A stretch of DNA of 64,000 nucleotides from assembly GCF_006542685.1 (NCBI RefSeq), contig NZ_AP019736.1, forward strand, positions 902,001 through 966,000. The letters are read 5' to 3'. The notes beneath the pieces were generated by a model. The model was not told where the DNA came from and searched no databases. It was given only the letters and a program-made list of their open reading frames with translations. Shown in pieces: positions 54,623 to 62,958 of this stretch (within the stretch, counting starts at the first letter, position 1; each line of letters opens with the position of its first letter). The position numbers and the translations under genes were made by a program. Source of the stretch: Alistipes dispar. Lineage in GTDB: Bacteria; Bacteroidota; Bacteroidia; Bacteroidales; Rikenellaceae.

Positions 54623-55960
54623 ATGAACGTAAACAAACTCATGGCGGAACTCGAACGCCGCCATCCCGGCGAAAGCGAGTATCTGCAGGCCGTGCGCGAG
54701 GTGCTCATGACCGTGGAGGAAACCTACAACCAGCACCCCGAATTCGAGGCCAACCGCATCGCGGAACGCATCGTGGAGCCCGACCGCTCGTTCACCTTCA
54801 AGGTGGTCTGGGTGGACGACCGGGGCGAGGTGCAGGTCAATACCGGCTACCGCGTCCAGTTCAACAACGCCATCGGCCCCTACAAGGGCGGTCTGCGTTT
54901 CCACCCCTCGGTGAACCCCTCGATCCTGAAGTTCCTGGGCTTCGAGCAGATCTTCAAGAACGCCCTGACGACCCTCCCGATGGGCGGTGCGAAGGGCGGC
55001 TCGGACTTCAACCCCAAAGGCAAGTCGGACCGCGAGGTGATGCGCTTCTGCCAGGCCTTCATGACCGAACTGTGGCGTCATATCGGCCCGGAGACGGACG
55101 TTCCGGCGGGCGACATCGGCGTGGGCGGCCGTGAAATCGGCTACCTCTACGGCATGTACCGCAAGCTGGCGCGCGAAAACACGGGCGTGCTGACGGGCAA
55201 GGGCATGACCTACGGCGGTTCGCTGATCCGCCCCGAGGCCACGGGCTTCGGCGCCGTTTACTTCCTGCGCCAGATGCTCGAAAAGGCCGGCATGGACATC
55301 AAGGGACAGACGATCGCCATCTCGGGCTTCGGCAACGTGGCCTGGGGCGCCGCGACGAAGGCCACGGAACTGGGCGCCAAGGTCGTGACGATCTCGGGTC
55401 CCGACGGATACGTTTACGACCCGGCGGGTCTCGACAAGGAGAAGATCGCCTACATGCTCGAGCTGCGCGCGTCGAACAACGACGTCGTGGCTCCCTACGC
55501 CGACAAGTTCCCCGGCGCGCAATTCTTCCCGGGCCGCAAACCGTGGGAGGTGAAGGTCGATATCGCCATGCCGTGCGCCACGCAGAACGAGCTGGACGGC
55601 GAAGATGCCAAGAAGCTGCTGGCCAACGGCGTGAAGATCGTGGCCGAGGTTTCGAACATGGGCTGCCGCCCGGAGGCCATCGACGCCTTCATCGCGGCGA
55701 AGATTCCCTACGGGCCGGGCAAGGCCGTGAATGCCGGCGGCGTGGCCACCTCGGGACTCGAAATGACGCAGAACGCCCAGAAACTCAACTGGACGGCCGA
55801 GGAGGTCGATGCCAAGCTGCATCAGATCATGTCGTCGATCCACCACGCCTGCCTCGAGTACGGCACGGAGAAGGACGGCTATATCAACTACATGAAGGGC
55901 GCCAACATCGCCGGCTTCATGAAGGTCGCCAAGTCGATGGTCGAGCAGGGCATCCTGTAA
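54623..55960 (+). CDS. gdhA: Glutamate dehydrogenase
   Basis: 445 residues, the hexameric small form. Substrate and catalytic elements are GYRVQFNNAIGPYKGGLRFH, PMGGAKGGSDFNPKG near residue 120 with the catalytic Lys region, and the Rossmann segment AISGFGNVAWGAATKATELG. It interconverts 2-oxoglutarate plus ammonia with glutamate. Length and motifs suggest NADP(H) use, but coenzyme choice cannot be fixed from sequence by eye. It is followed by a hairpin repeat and asnA, both consuming ammonia. Confidence 0.97.
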   Translation: MNVNKLMAELERRHPGESEYLQAVREVLMTVEETYNQHPEFEANRIAERIVEPDRSFTFKVVWVDDRGEVQVNTGYRVQFNNAIGPYKGGLRFHPSVNPSILKFLGFEQIFKNALTTLPMGGAKGGSDFNPKGKSDREVMRFCQAFMTELWRHIGPETDVPAGDIGVGGREIGYLYGMYRKLARENTGVLTGKGMTYGGSLIRPEATGFGAVYFLRQMLEKAGMDIKGQTIAISGFGNVAWGAATKATELGAKVVTISGPDGYVYDPAGLDKEKIAYMLELRASNNDVVAPYADKFPGAQFFPGRKPWEVKVDIAMPCATQNELDGEDAKKLLANGVKIVAEVSNMGCRPEAIDAFIAAKIPYGPGKAVNAGGVATSGLEMTQNAQKLNWTAEEVDAKLHQIMSSIHHACLEYGTEKDGYINYMKGANIAGFMKVAKSMVEQGIL

Positions 55961-56008
55961 TCCGGCCGGAAGGACCGAAGAAGGAGACTTGTCTCCACGG
56001 ACGAAAAT

Positions 56009-56047
56009 CACCCCTGCCAGAGACACTGGCAGGGGTGAAATCGTAAG
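56009..56047. terminator. Palindromic terminator-like repeat after gdhA
   Basis: TCACCCCTGCCAG pairs with CTGGCAGGGGTGA across AGACA, between gdhA and asnA. The right arm and flank GGCAGGGGTGAAATCGTAA are identical to those at 7048-7066-region. It lacks a T run. Confidence 0.7.
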
Positions 56048-56161
56048 GTCCGGACCCGTCGGGCGTCCTCCTTTTCCGGAAACCCGTGCGCTCCCCCGGA
56101 AAATCCGTCCCGGCAGCGGCCGAAACTCGCCCTGCGGTTCGCGGGAACGGGATATTTTCGC

Positions 56162-56169
56162 TATATTTG
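56162..56169 (+). promoter_or_regulatory. -7 promoter box TATATTTG for asnA
   Basis: TATATTTG lies 44 bases before the ATG at 56214 and excludes a longer in-frame extension. Confidence 0.7.
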
Positions 56170-56213
56170 CAGGACAATCCGTTTCACGAACCCCGAACAG
56201 ACAAGAGATCCAC

Positions 56214-57248
56214 ATGCCGCTTTTCATTCCCGACGACTATACGGCCAAACTCGCCCCCGAGACGATGGAGCAGGCCATCTCGCACCTCAAGGAAATCTTC
56301 CCCGACAAGCTCGCCCGCTCGCTCCGGCTGCGGCGCGTCACCGCCCCGCTCTTCGTGCTCTCGGGCACGGGCATCAACGACGACCTGAACGGCGTGGAGC
56401 GCGCCGTGTCGTTTCCCGTCCGCGACCTGGGCGACCGGCGGGCCGAAGTGGTGCACTCGCTCGCCAAGTGGAAGCGCATGAAGCTCGGCGCCTACAAAAT
56501 CGCCCCCGGATACGGGCTGTACACCGACATGAACGCCATCCGCGCCGACGAGGAGCTGGACAACACCCATTCGCTCTACGTGGACCAGTGGGACTGGGAG
56601 CGCACGATCCGTCCCGAGGAGCGCAACCTCGGCTTCCTCAAGCAGATCGTCGAAAAGATCTACGACGCGATGAAGGCCGTCGAGGAGGAGGTTTACGAGC
56701 TCTTCCCGCACATCACCCCGATCCTGCCCGAGCGCATCGCGTTCATCCAGGCCGAGGAGCTGCTGCGGGAGTTCCCCGGGCTCACGCCGAAGGAGCGGGA
56801 GCAGGCGGCCGCCCGGAAATACGGCGCGCTGTTCCTCATCGGCATCGGCGGCGCGCTGTCGAACGGCGAGCCGCACGACGGCCGCGCCCCGGACTACGAC
56901 GACTGGAGCACCCCGACCGAAGAGGGCTGCAAGGGCCTCAACGGCGATATCATCGTATGGAATCCGGTGCTCGAAAGCGCCTTCGAACTCTCCAGCATGG
57001 GCATCCGCGTCGATCCGGAGGCCCTCGAACGCCAGCTCGCCCTCCGCGGATGCGAACAGCGGCGCGAAATGGAGTTCCACCGCCTGCTGCTCGAAGGACG
57101 GCTGCCGCTCTCGATCGGCGGCGGCATCGGACAGTCGCGGCTCTGCATGTTCTACCTGCGCTGCGCCCATATCGGCGAAGTGCAGGTCAGCATCTGGCCC
57201 GAGCGGATGGTCGCCGAGTGCGCCGCCCACGGCATCCACCTGAAATAA
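56214..57248 (+). CDS. asnA: Aspartate-ammonia ligase
   Basis: 344 residues from MPLFIPDDYTAKLAPETMEQ. The class II aminoacyl-tRNA-synthetase-like fold shows in LFVLSGTGINDDLNGVERAV, AEVVHSLAKWKRMKLG, YTDMNAIRADEELDNTHSLY, LFLIGIGGALSNGEPHDGRA and LSIGGGIGQSRLCMFYL. It makes asparagine from aspartate, ammonia and ATP. A -7 box sets its start. Its place after gdhA suggests shared ammonia use, although it has its own promoter. Confidence 0.97.
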   Translation: MPLFIPDDYTAKLAPETMEQAISHLKEIFPDKLARSLRLRRVTAPLFVLSGTGINDDLNGVERAVSFPVRDLGDRRAEVVHSLAKWKRMKLGAYKIAPGYGLYTDMNAIRADEELDNTHSLYVDQWDWERTIRPEERNLGFLKQIVEKIYDAMKAVEEEVYELFPHITPILPERIAFIQAEELLREFPGLTPKEREQAAARKYGALFLIGIGGALSNGEPHDGRAPDYDDWSTPTEEGCKGLNGDIIVWNPVLESAFELSSMGIRVDPEALERQLALRGCEQRREMEFHRLLLEGRLPLSIGGGIGQSRLCMFYLRCAHIGEVQVSIWPERMVAECAAHGIHLK

Positions 57249-57302
57249 CGGCCCGGCAGACGTACCCCCGCCCCGGCCTCACACCGAAAAACTTCAATCC
57301 CC

Positions 57303-57596
57303 ATGAAAAATTTCCTGTGCCTGCTAATCGCCCTGTTCCTTACGGCTTGCACCCCCTCCGATACATGGCTGCGCCACACCGAATGCCTCATCACCGGAAC
57401 GATTCCGGGCGATGCGCCCGAAGAGGTACTCCTCTCACTACCCGGCACGCGATTCGAATACAGCACGAAGCTCTGGGAACAATACGGCCTCAGCAGCGCC
57501 GCCGGGCAGACCTACCTGATCGACCGGGACGGCACGATTCTCGCAATCAACCCCATGGCCGACGAGCTGGAGCGACTCCTGCGGGAAAAACTCTGA
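57303..57596 (+). CDS. Degraded TlpA-like lipoprotein (internal deletion)
   Basis: 97 residues. The signal peptide with lipobox LTAC and the start of a DUF4369-like domain (CLITGTIPGDAPEEVLLSL) are joined directly to the C-terminal end of a thioredoxin fold (LWEQYGLSSAAGQTYLIDRD, GTILAINPMADELERLL). The middle of a normal Bacteroidota TlpA-like thiol-disulfide protein, with the CxxC site and cis-Pro, is missing, so it cannot act as an oxidoreductase. It is probably a remnant after an in-frame deletion. It might still be made as a small lipoprotein. No promoter is apparent. Confidence 0.65.
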   Translation: MKNFLCLLIALFLTACTPSDTWLRHTECLITGTIPGDAPEEVLLSLPGTRFEYSTKLWEQYGLSSAAGQTYLIDRDGTILAINPMADELERLLREKL

Positions 57597-57670
57597 CATC
57601 CTTTCCGGACGGCATGCGGAAACGCCGCCGCACGCATGCTCGGACACCCGGATACACGGCCGCCCCGCCG

Positions 57671-58923
57671 TCAGAACATGGCGCACACGCTCAAACCCAG
57701 CGTCAGCTTGTGCAGCCGGGAGCGCGAACCGTCCACGACGGGCGGCGCCATGTCGTAGTCGGTCGAAAAGCGCACGCCGAGATTCTGCGTGGCGAAATAG
57801 GTGGTCGAAATTCCCGTACCCAGCGAAAAGCCGCTCCGGTCGCCCAGCGTGCGCATATCCGTCCCGCACGCCTTGTAGATCTCGCAGCCGCCTTGCAGGC
57901 GCGCCCCGACGAGCCACCGTGTCGAGAACGGATAGGAGACATAAGGTCCGACATAGATCGACGACGCCTCCAGATCGTTGCGCTGCGAGACGCCATTGAC
58001 CGCCACGCGCAGGTTCGCGACCGCCAGCCGGCCTCCGACACCCCAATAGGGCGAAGCGAACCACGCCCCCTCGACCCCGACCGAGGGACCCGAGAAAAAC
58101 TCCGTCCGCATCCCCGGCGCCGTCGTATAACGTCCCGGCACGACGGTCATGCCGAGGTTGAAGCCGAGAAACGACGGCCGGCGGTAACGGTCGTAAATCA
58201 CCATCGTCTGCGAGACGTTCAGCCCCCGCTCCTTGAAAATCAGGTCGGCGAGGAAATAGCCCAGCTCCGTGGCGAGAATGCCGATGCCGGCGCCCACCAT
58301 GACGTCGCTCATCCAGTGCCGGTTGTTCAACTGCCGCGCCACGCCCGTCACGGTGGCCAGCGTATAGCCGCCGATACTGTACCACGGACTGCGGTGGCCG
58401 TATTCCTTGTGCAGCATCGTCGCGGTCATGAAGGCCGTGGCCGTATGCCCCGAGGGGAACGAGTTGCGGGACGATCCGTCGGGACGCATCACCCGGCAGG
58501 AATACTTGAGCGAATTGACCGCAATGGCCATCAGCCCCACCGAAAAGGCGTCCGACGTGAGCATCCGTCCCCACGAGCTGCGGCTCCGGACTCCGGCGGC
58601 CTTCATGCCGACCATCACCGCCGCCGGGGCGTATTGCAGGTAGTCGTCGAAATCGTGGTGGAACGACGGCGCATACCCGTTGCGCAACCGCCTGAAATCG
58701 GCGTCATAGGACTGCATGACGACGCCACCCACCACCAGCGGCACGCCGACATACAGCATCCGGTAGGCCTTCGACGAAGTGTGCAGGTCGATCCGCCGCG
58801 CCAGGACGCTCTCGCCCGCCGGCACGCGCCGCACCTTCGCGAGGCTGTCGGCCGGCGGCGCGGCAGATGCGAGGGGGGGGTCGCCGGAAGCGACAACAGA
58901 CAGATCAACAGAAACCGCCGCAT
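57671..58923 (-). CDS. PAP2-family phosphatase with beta-barrel-like C-terminus, signal peptide out of frame at a C8 run
   Basis: The body frame is open from 58834 (a GTG) to 57671, 387 codons. It contains the PAP2 motifs KYSCRVMRPDG, NSFPSGHTATAF and ARQLNNRHWMSDVMVG, then from about residue 230 alternating strands ending in a C-terminal Phe, like an outer-membrane barrel. The ATG at 58923 starts a good signal peptide (MRRFLLICLLSLPATPP) but in another frame. The two are separated by a run of eight C (coding strand). With nine C the reading becomes TPPLASAAPPADSLAKVRRV and joins signal peptide to body. It is either a phase-variable gene now OFF or a sequencing error. The start lies 4 bases after the P-type ATPase stop. 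Confidence 0.8.
58873..58880 (-). repeat. C8 run (G8 on plus strand) at the PAP2 frameshift
   Basis: Eight C on the coding strand between the signal peptide and the rest of the PAP2 protein. One more C restores a continuous frame. Confidence 0.9.
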
Positions 58924-58927
58924 CTCC

Positions 58928-61507
58928 CTATGCGTTTTTCCGGCGGCGCAGCGCGCGCACCGCTTCACCGCCTGCGGCCAGCAGCGACGTGAGACAAATC
59001 ACCTCCGCCCATTCGCGCCACGTAAGCGGCACGGTGCGGAACACTTCGCCGCCCAGCTCCACGATCAACACCTGCCCCACGGCGATGGCCAGCAGAATGA
59101 GGAAAAATTCGCGGCAGCCCTTCAGGCAGGTGAACACCGAATGCCGCGTCTCGAATCCTTTGGCGTTGAACATGTTCCAGAACTGGAAGAATACGAAGGT
59201 CGAGAAGAAGAGCGTCAGACGCCGCACGGTCATCCCCTCCTCGGAGAAGGTCCAGCCGAAGAGCATCCCCAGCAGCGCCAGAACCATCACGCCGCCGCAC
59301 GTGAAGATCGTGCGCGCCATGGCGGGCGTGATGATGAACTCGTCGCGCGGACGGGGCCTGTCGCCCATCACCTCGGCGCTGGGAGGCAGCGAGGCCATCG
59401 CCATCGCCGCGAAGGTGTCCATGATGATATTGACCCAGAGAATCTGCACGACGGTCAGCGGCATGTCCGTTCCGAACACCGCCCCCACGAAGCAGATGAG
59501 GATCGCCGCGAAGTTGATCGTCAACTGGAAAAGCACGAAACGCTGGATGTTGCGGTAAAGCGAACGCCCCCACATGACGGCCGTGGCGATCGAGGCGAAC
59601 GAATCGTCGAGCAGCGTGATGTCCGAGGCGTCCTTCGCCACCGACGTGCCCGAACCCATCGAGAGCCCCACGTTGGCGAAGTTGAGCGCCGGGGCGTCGT
59701 TCGTGCCGTCGCCCGTGACGGCCACCACCTCGCCCTTCTGCTGGAGCAGCCGCACCAGCCGCTGCTTGTCGAGCGGCCGCGCGCGGGACATGATCTTGAG
59801 CTCCTGCACGCGGTCGAGCAGCTCCTCGTCGCCCGCCGCCGCGAACTCCGCGCCGGTGATGTGGTTGCGGTCCGTGTCGTGCGCGTCGTCCCACAGGCCG
59901 ATCTGCCGGGCGATCTCGCGCGCCGTGGCGGGCGTGTCGCCCGTCACGATCTTGACACCGATCCCGGCGTTCAGGCACTGCCGCACAGCCGCGGGCACGT
60001 CCTCGCGCACGGGGTCCAGAATGGCGGCCACGGCCGAGAAGCGCAACCCGCCGGCAGCCACCGCCCCGAGGCACTCCGAAGCCTGCGTCTCGGCCCACGC
60101 CACGGCCAGCGTCCGCATGGCGTGGTTCTGGAACCCGAGCAGTTGCGCGGCGATCCGCTCGTCGCAGCCGTCCGCGGCGCACATGGCCCGCACGATCTCC
60201 GGAGCACCCTTCACGCAGAGGATGCGGCGGCCCGAAACGCCGCTCTCGATGATCGTCGCCATGTACTTGCGCTCGGTCGAGAAGGTCAGCCGGTCCACGA
60301 TCTTCGCCCCGGCCCGCAACGGTTCGTAATCTTCGCCCCGGCCGCGCAGCCATTCGAGCAGCGCACCCTCGGTCGGATTGCCGATGATATGTCCTCCGGC
60401 ATCGAGGAACGCCGTGGAGTTGAGCGCCACGATCTCGGCGAAATCCCGTTCCGGCAGGTCGTCGTAACGCACCAGCTCCTGCACGTGCATCCGGTTCTGC
60501 GTGAGGGTTCCGGTCTTGTCGGTGCAGATCACCGTCACCGCCCCCATCGTCTCGCAGGCGTGCATCTTGCGCACGAGGTTGTTGGTCCTGAGCATCCGCC
60601 GCATGGACATGGCCAGCGACAGCGTGATCGACATGGGCAGTCCCTCGGGAACGGCCATCACGATGATGGCCACCGAAACCATGAAGATATGGAGCACCTG
60701 CTGCGAAACGGTCAGCCAGTCCTGTTCGAGCAGGTCGCCCAGAAAGAGCGCCTTGCCCAGCATGACGCAGAAGATCAGAACCGAAAGCGCGATGCCCACC
60801 CGGCCGATGAGCTGCGAGAGCCGCGTCAACTGCCGGTCGAGCGGCGTCTGCTCGTCGTTCTGCACGGTGGCCTGCTCCGTGACGCGCCCCGCCTCCGAGG
60901 CGTCGCCCACGGCCGTGACGACCATCACGCCGTAACCGTCCGCGACGGTCGTGCCGCGCATCACGACATTCGACGGATAGGTGGCCTCCGGATCGAAATG
61001 CGCCTCGTCCACGGTCTTGTCCACCTCGGGTTCGCCCGTCAGGGTCGATTCGTTGATCTTCAGCGACACGGCCTCCACCAGCTCGCCGTCGGCGGGGACC
61101 GTCTCGCCGCTCTCGACGTAAACCACGTCGCCCACGACCACCTCGCGGCGCGGAATCTCGCGGATCGCACCGTCGCGCATCACCTTCACCGCCACGTCGT
61201 CATTGACCCGGTTGAGCCGCCGGAAACGCCGCTGGGCGTCCCATTCGAACCAGAATCCGACGCAGGTGGCCAGAATGATGGCGCAGATAATGCCGATCGA
61301 CTCGGTGAAGTCCTTGTGCACGAATCCGATGGCGAGCGACAGCACGGCCGCCAGCAGCAGGATGCGAATGATCGGATCGCGGAATTTCTCGGCGAGCAGC
61401 CGCCAGGCCGAATCGTCCTTCGGCGGCGTGATGACGTTGTCGCCGTGCCGTTCGCGGCTCTCGGCGACCTCTCGGGAAGTCAGTCCTTCGGGATTGTAAC
61501 GGATCAT
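58928..61507 (-). CDS. Calcium-type P-type ATPase (PMCA-like)
   Basis: 859 residues of a P2-type ATPase. The phosphorylation site CTDKTGTLTQNRM is near residue 330, the ion site of helix 4 MAVPEGLPMSITLSLAM near 287, the nucleotide segment FSTERKYMATII and CVKGAPE near 430, and the hinge TGDGTNDAPALNFANVG near 600. C-terminal membrane helices complete it. It pumps Ca2+ (or related cations) from the cytoplasm. The PEGL motif and length match plasma-membrane Ca2+ pumps. It lies between rodA and the PAP2 gene and is probably co-transcribed. Confidence 0.94.
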   Translation of the reverse strand: MIRYNPEGLTSREVAESRERHGDNVITPPKDDSAWRLLAEKFRDPIIRILLLAAVLSLAIGFVHKDFTESIGIICAIILATCVGFWFEWDAQRRFRRLNRVNDDVAVKVMRDGAIREIPRREVVVGDVVYVESGETVPADGELVEAVSLKINESTLTGEPEVDKTVDEAHFDPEATYPSNVVMRGTTVADGYGVMVVTAVGDASEAGRVTEQATVQNDEQTPLDRQLTRLSQLIGRVGIALSVLIFCVMLGKALFLGDLLEQDWLTVSQQVLHIFMVSVAIIVMAVPEGLPMSITLSLAMSMRRMLRTNNLVRKMHACETMGAVTVICTDKTGTLTQNRMHVQELVRYDDLPERDFAEIVALNSTAFLDAGGHIIGNPTEGALLEWLRGRGEDYEPLRAGAKIVDRLTFSTERKYMATIIESGVSGRRILCVKGAPEIVRAMCAADGCDERIAAQLLGFQNHAMRTLAVAWAETQASECLGAVAAGGLRFSAVAAILDPVREDVPAAVRQCLNAGIGVKIVTGDTPATAREIARQIGLWDDAHDTDRNHITGAEFAAAGDEELLDRVQELKIMSRARPLDKQRLVRLLQQKGEVVAVTGDGTNDAPALNFANVGLSMGSGTSVAKDASDITLLDDSFASIATAVMWGRSLYRNIQRFVLFQLTINFAAILICFVGAVFGTDMPLTVVQILWVNIIMDTFAAMAMASLPPSAEVMGDRPRPRDEFIITPAMARTIFTCGGVMVLALLGMLFGWTFSEEGMTVRRLTLFFSTFVFFQFWNMFNAKGFETRHSVFTCLKGCREFFLILLAIAVGQVLIVELGGEVFRTVPLTWREWAEVICLTSLLAAGGEAVRALRRRKNA

Positions 61508-61515
61508 TTTTCGGG

Positions 61516-62958
61516 TCAGATTTTATTCATGGAAAACTGCCGCGTCGAGGCGTCGAGCCGCACGGCGATAAACAACAGGATCGTAAAGGCGATGAGCGAC
61601 GAACCTCCGTAGCTCATGAAGGGCAGCGGAATGCCCATGACGGGCATCAGCCCGACGGTCATGCCCACATTGACCAGCACGTGAAAGAGCAGGATGGCCG
61701 CCACGCTGTAACAGTAGATGCGGCCGAAAGGCTCCTCCTGCCGCTCGCCCATCCGCATCAGGCGCAGGATGAGCAGGCAGAGCAGCGACAGGATGACCGC
61801 CGCTCCCGCGAAGCCCCACTCCTCGCCCACCGTGCAGAAGATGAAGTCGGTGTGCCGCTCGGGCACGAAGCCGTACTTGATCTGGGTTCCCTCGAGGAAC
61901 CCCTTGCCCCAGAGGCCGCCCGAGCCGATGGCTATTTTCGACTGGTTCACGTTGTAATCGACCCCCTGCGGGTCGTTGATGATGCCCAGAAAACTCAGGA
62001 TGCGGTTCTGCTGGTGCTCCTTGAGGATCGAATTGAAGATGTAGTCCGTCGTCGGAAGGAAGACGAGCGACCCGACGAACAGCCCCAGCGTGATGAAGAC
62101 ATTGGACAGGTTCGCCCGGAAGGCGTAGACGGCCACCGCTGCGAGCGACAGCACCGTGACGATCAGCAGCGCATGGTAGAGGTCCAGCACGCCCGGCGCG
62201 ACGAGCTGCGAGACGAGGCACAGCAAAATGCCCGCCAGCGCCAGCGAGGCCAGATAGACGATCCGCGAACGCCACAGACCGTTCATCATCGCCTCCGACA
62301 GCGTGCAGACCAGGATGAGCGACACGAGGAGCGTCATCGGCGAGAGCAGGAACGAAAAGATGAACAGCGCGGCGATGAGCAGCACCGGAATACAGAGCCA
62401 CTTGTTGAGCCCCTCGCGGTAGAGTACGAAGAGGAACGAGCCGAGGACGATGCCCGAGCCGGTGTCGTTCTGCAGGACGATGATGAGCAGCGGCGCGCAG
62501 ACGACCATGCCGACCTTGAACAGATCCCCGGGCCGGCCGATCGAGAACGAGTAGTTGCTCATCACGCGGGCCAGCGCCAGCGCCGTGGCGATCTTGGCGA
62601 ACTCGACGGGCTGCACGCGGAACGAGCCGAACTCGAACCACGCCTTCGCGCCGTTCACCTCGCGGCCGAAGAGCAGCGCGGCGGCGAGCATCGCCAGTCC
62701 GGCGAAATAGGCCGGATAGGCGAACATGTGATAGACGCGCGCGTCGAGCAGCAGGACCACCACGGCGACGATCCACGCCGCGCCGATCCACACCAGCTGC
62801 TTCATGTAGAAATGCGAGAAGGAGAAGAAGTCGGCCGCCCCCTCGTCGTAGGAGGCCGAGGTGATCGACAGCCACCCCGCGGCCACGATCAGCACGTAAA
62901 GCAGCACCGTGACGAAATCGACGCCTTCGAAAATACCGTTATGGCGGTTACTTGTCAT
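61516..62958 (-). CDS. rodA: Rod shape-determining protein RodA
   Basis: 480 residues with about ten membrane helices. SEDS-family hallmarks are FRVQPVEFAKIATALALAR, LIIVLQNDTGSGIVLGSFLF, IKYGFVPERHTDFIFCTVGE, EWGFAGAAVIL and MGIPLPFMSYGGSSLIAF. RodA polymerises glycan strands for elongation together with PBP2, whose gene precedes it and overlaps by 11 bases. An insertion of about 70 residues between helices around residue 200-290 makes it longer than E. coli RodA (370), common in this phylum. Confidence 0.97.
   Translation of the reverse strand: MTSNRHNGIFEGVDFVTVLLYVLIVAAGWLSITSASYDEGAADFFSFSHFYMKQLVWIGAAWIVAVVVLLLDARVYHMFAYPAYFAGLAMLAAALLFGREVNGAKAWFEFGSFRVQPVEFAKIATALALARVMSNYSFSIGRPGDLFKVGMVVCAPLLIIVLQNDTGSGIVLGSFLFVLYREGLNKWLCIPVLLIAALFIFSFLLSPMTLLVSLILVCTLSEAMMNGLWRSRIVYLASLALAGILLCLVSQLVAPGVLDLYHALLIVTVLSLAAVAVYAFRANLSNVFITLGLFVGSLVFLPTTDYIFNSILKEHQQNRILSFLGIINDPQGVDYNVNQSKIAIGSGGLWGKGFLEGTQIKYGFVPERHTDFIFCTVGEEWGFAGAAVILSLLCLLILRLMRMGERQEEPFGRIYCYSVAAILLFHVLVNVGMTVGLMPVMGIPLPFMSYGGSSLIAFTILLFIAVRLDASTRQFSMNKI

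Noticed and set aside
56468..61612. A plus-strand open frame of more than 1700 codons
   Set aside because: It is antisense to the PAP2 and P-type ATPase genes and crosses asnA. Its translation is Arg/His-rich without family motifs, a base-composition shadow in GC-rich DNA.
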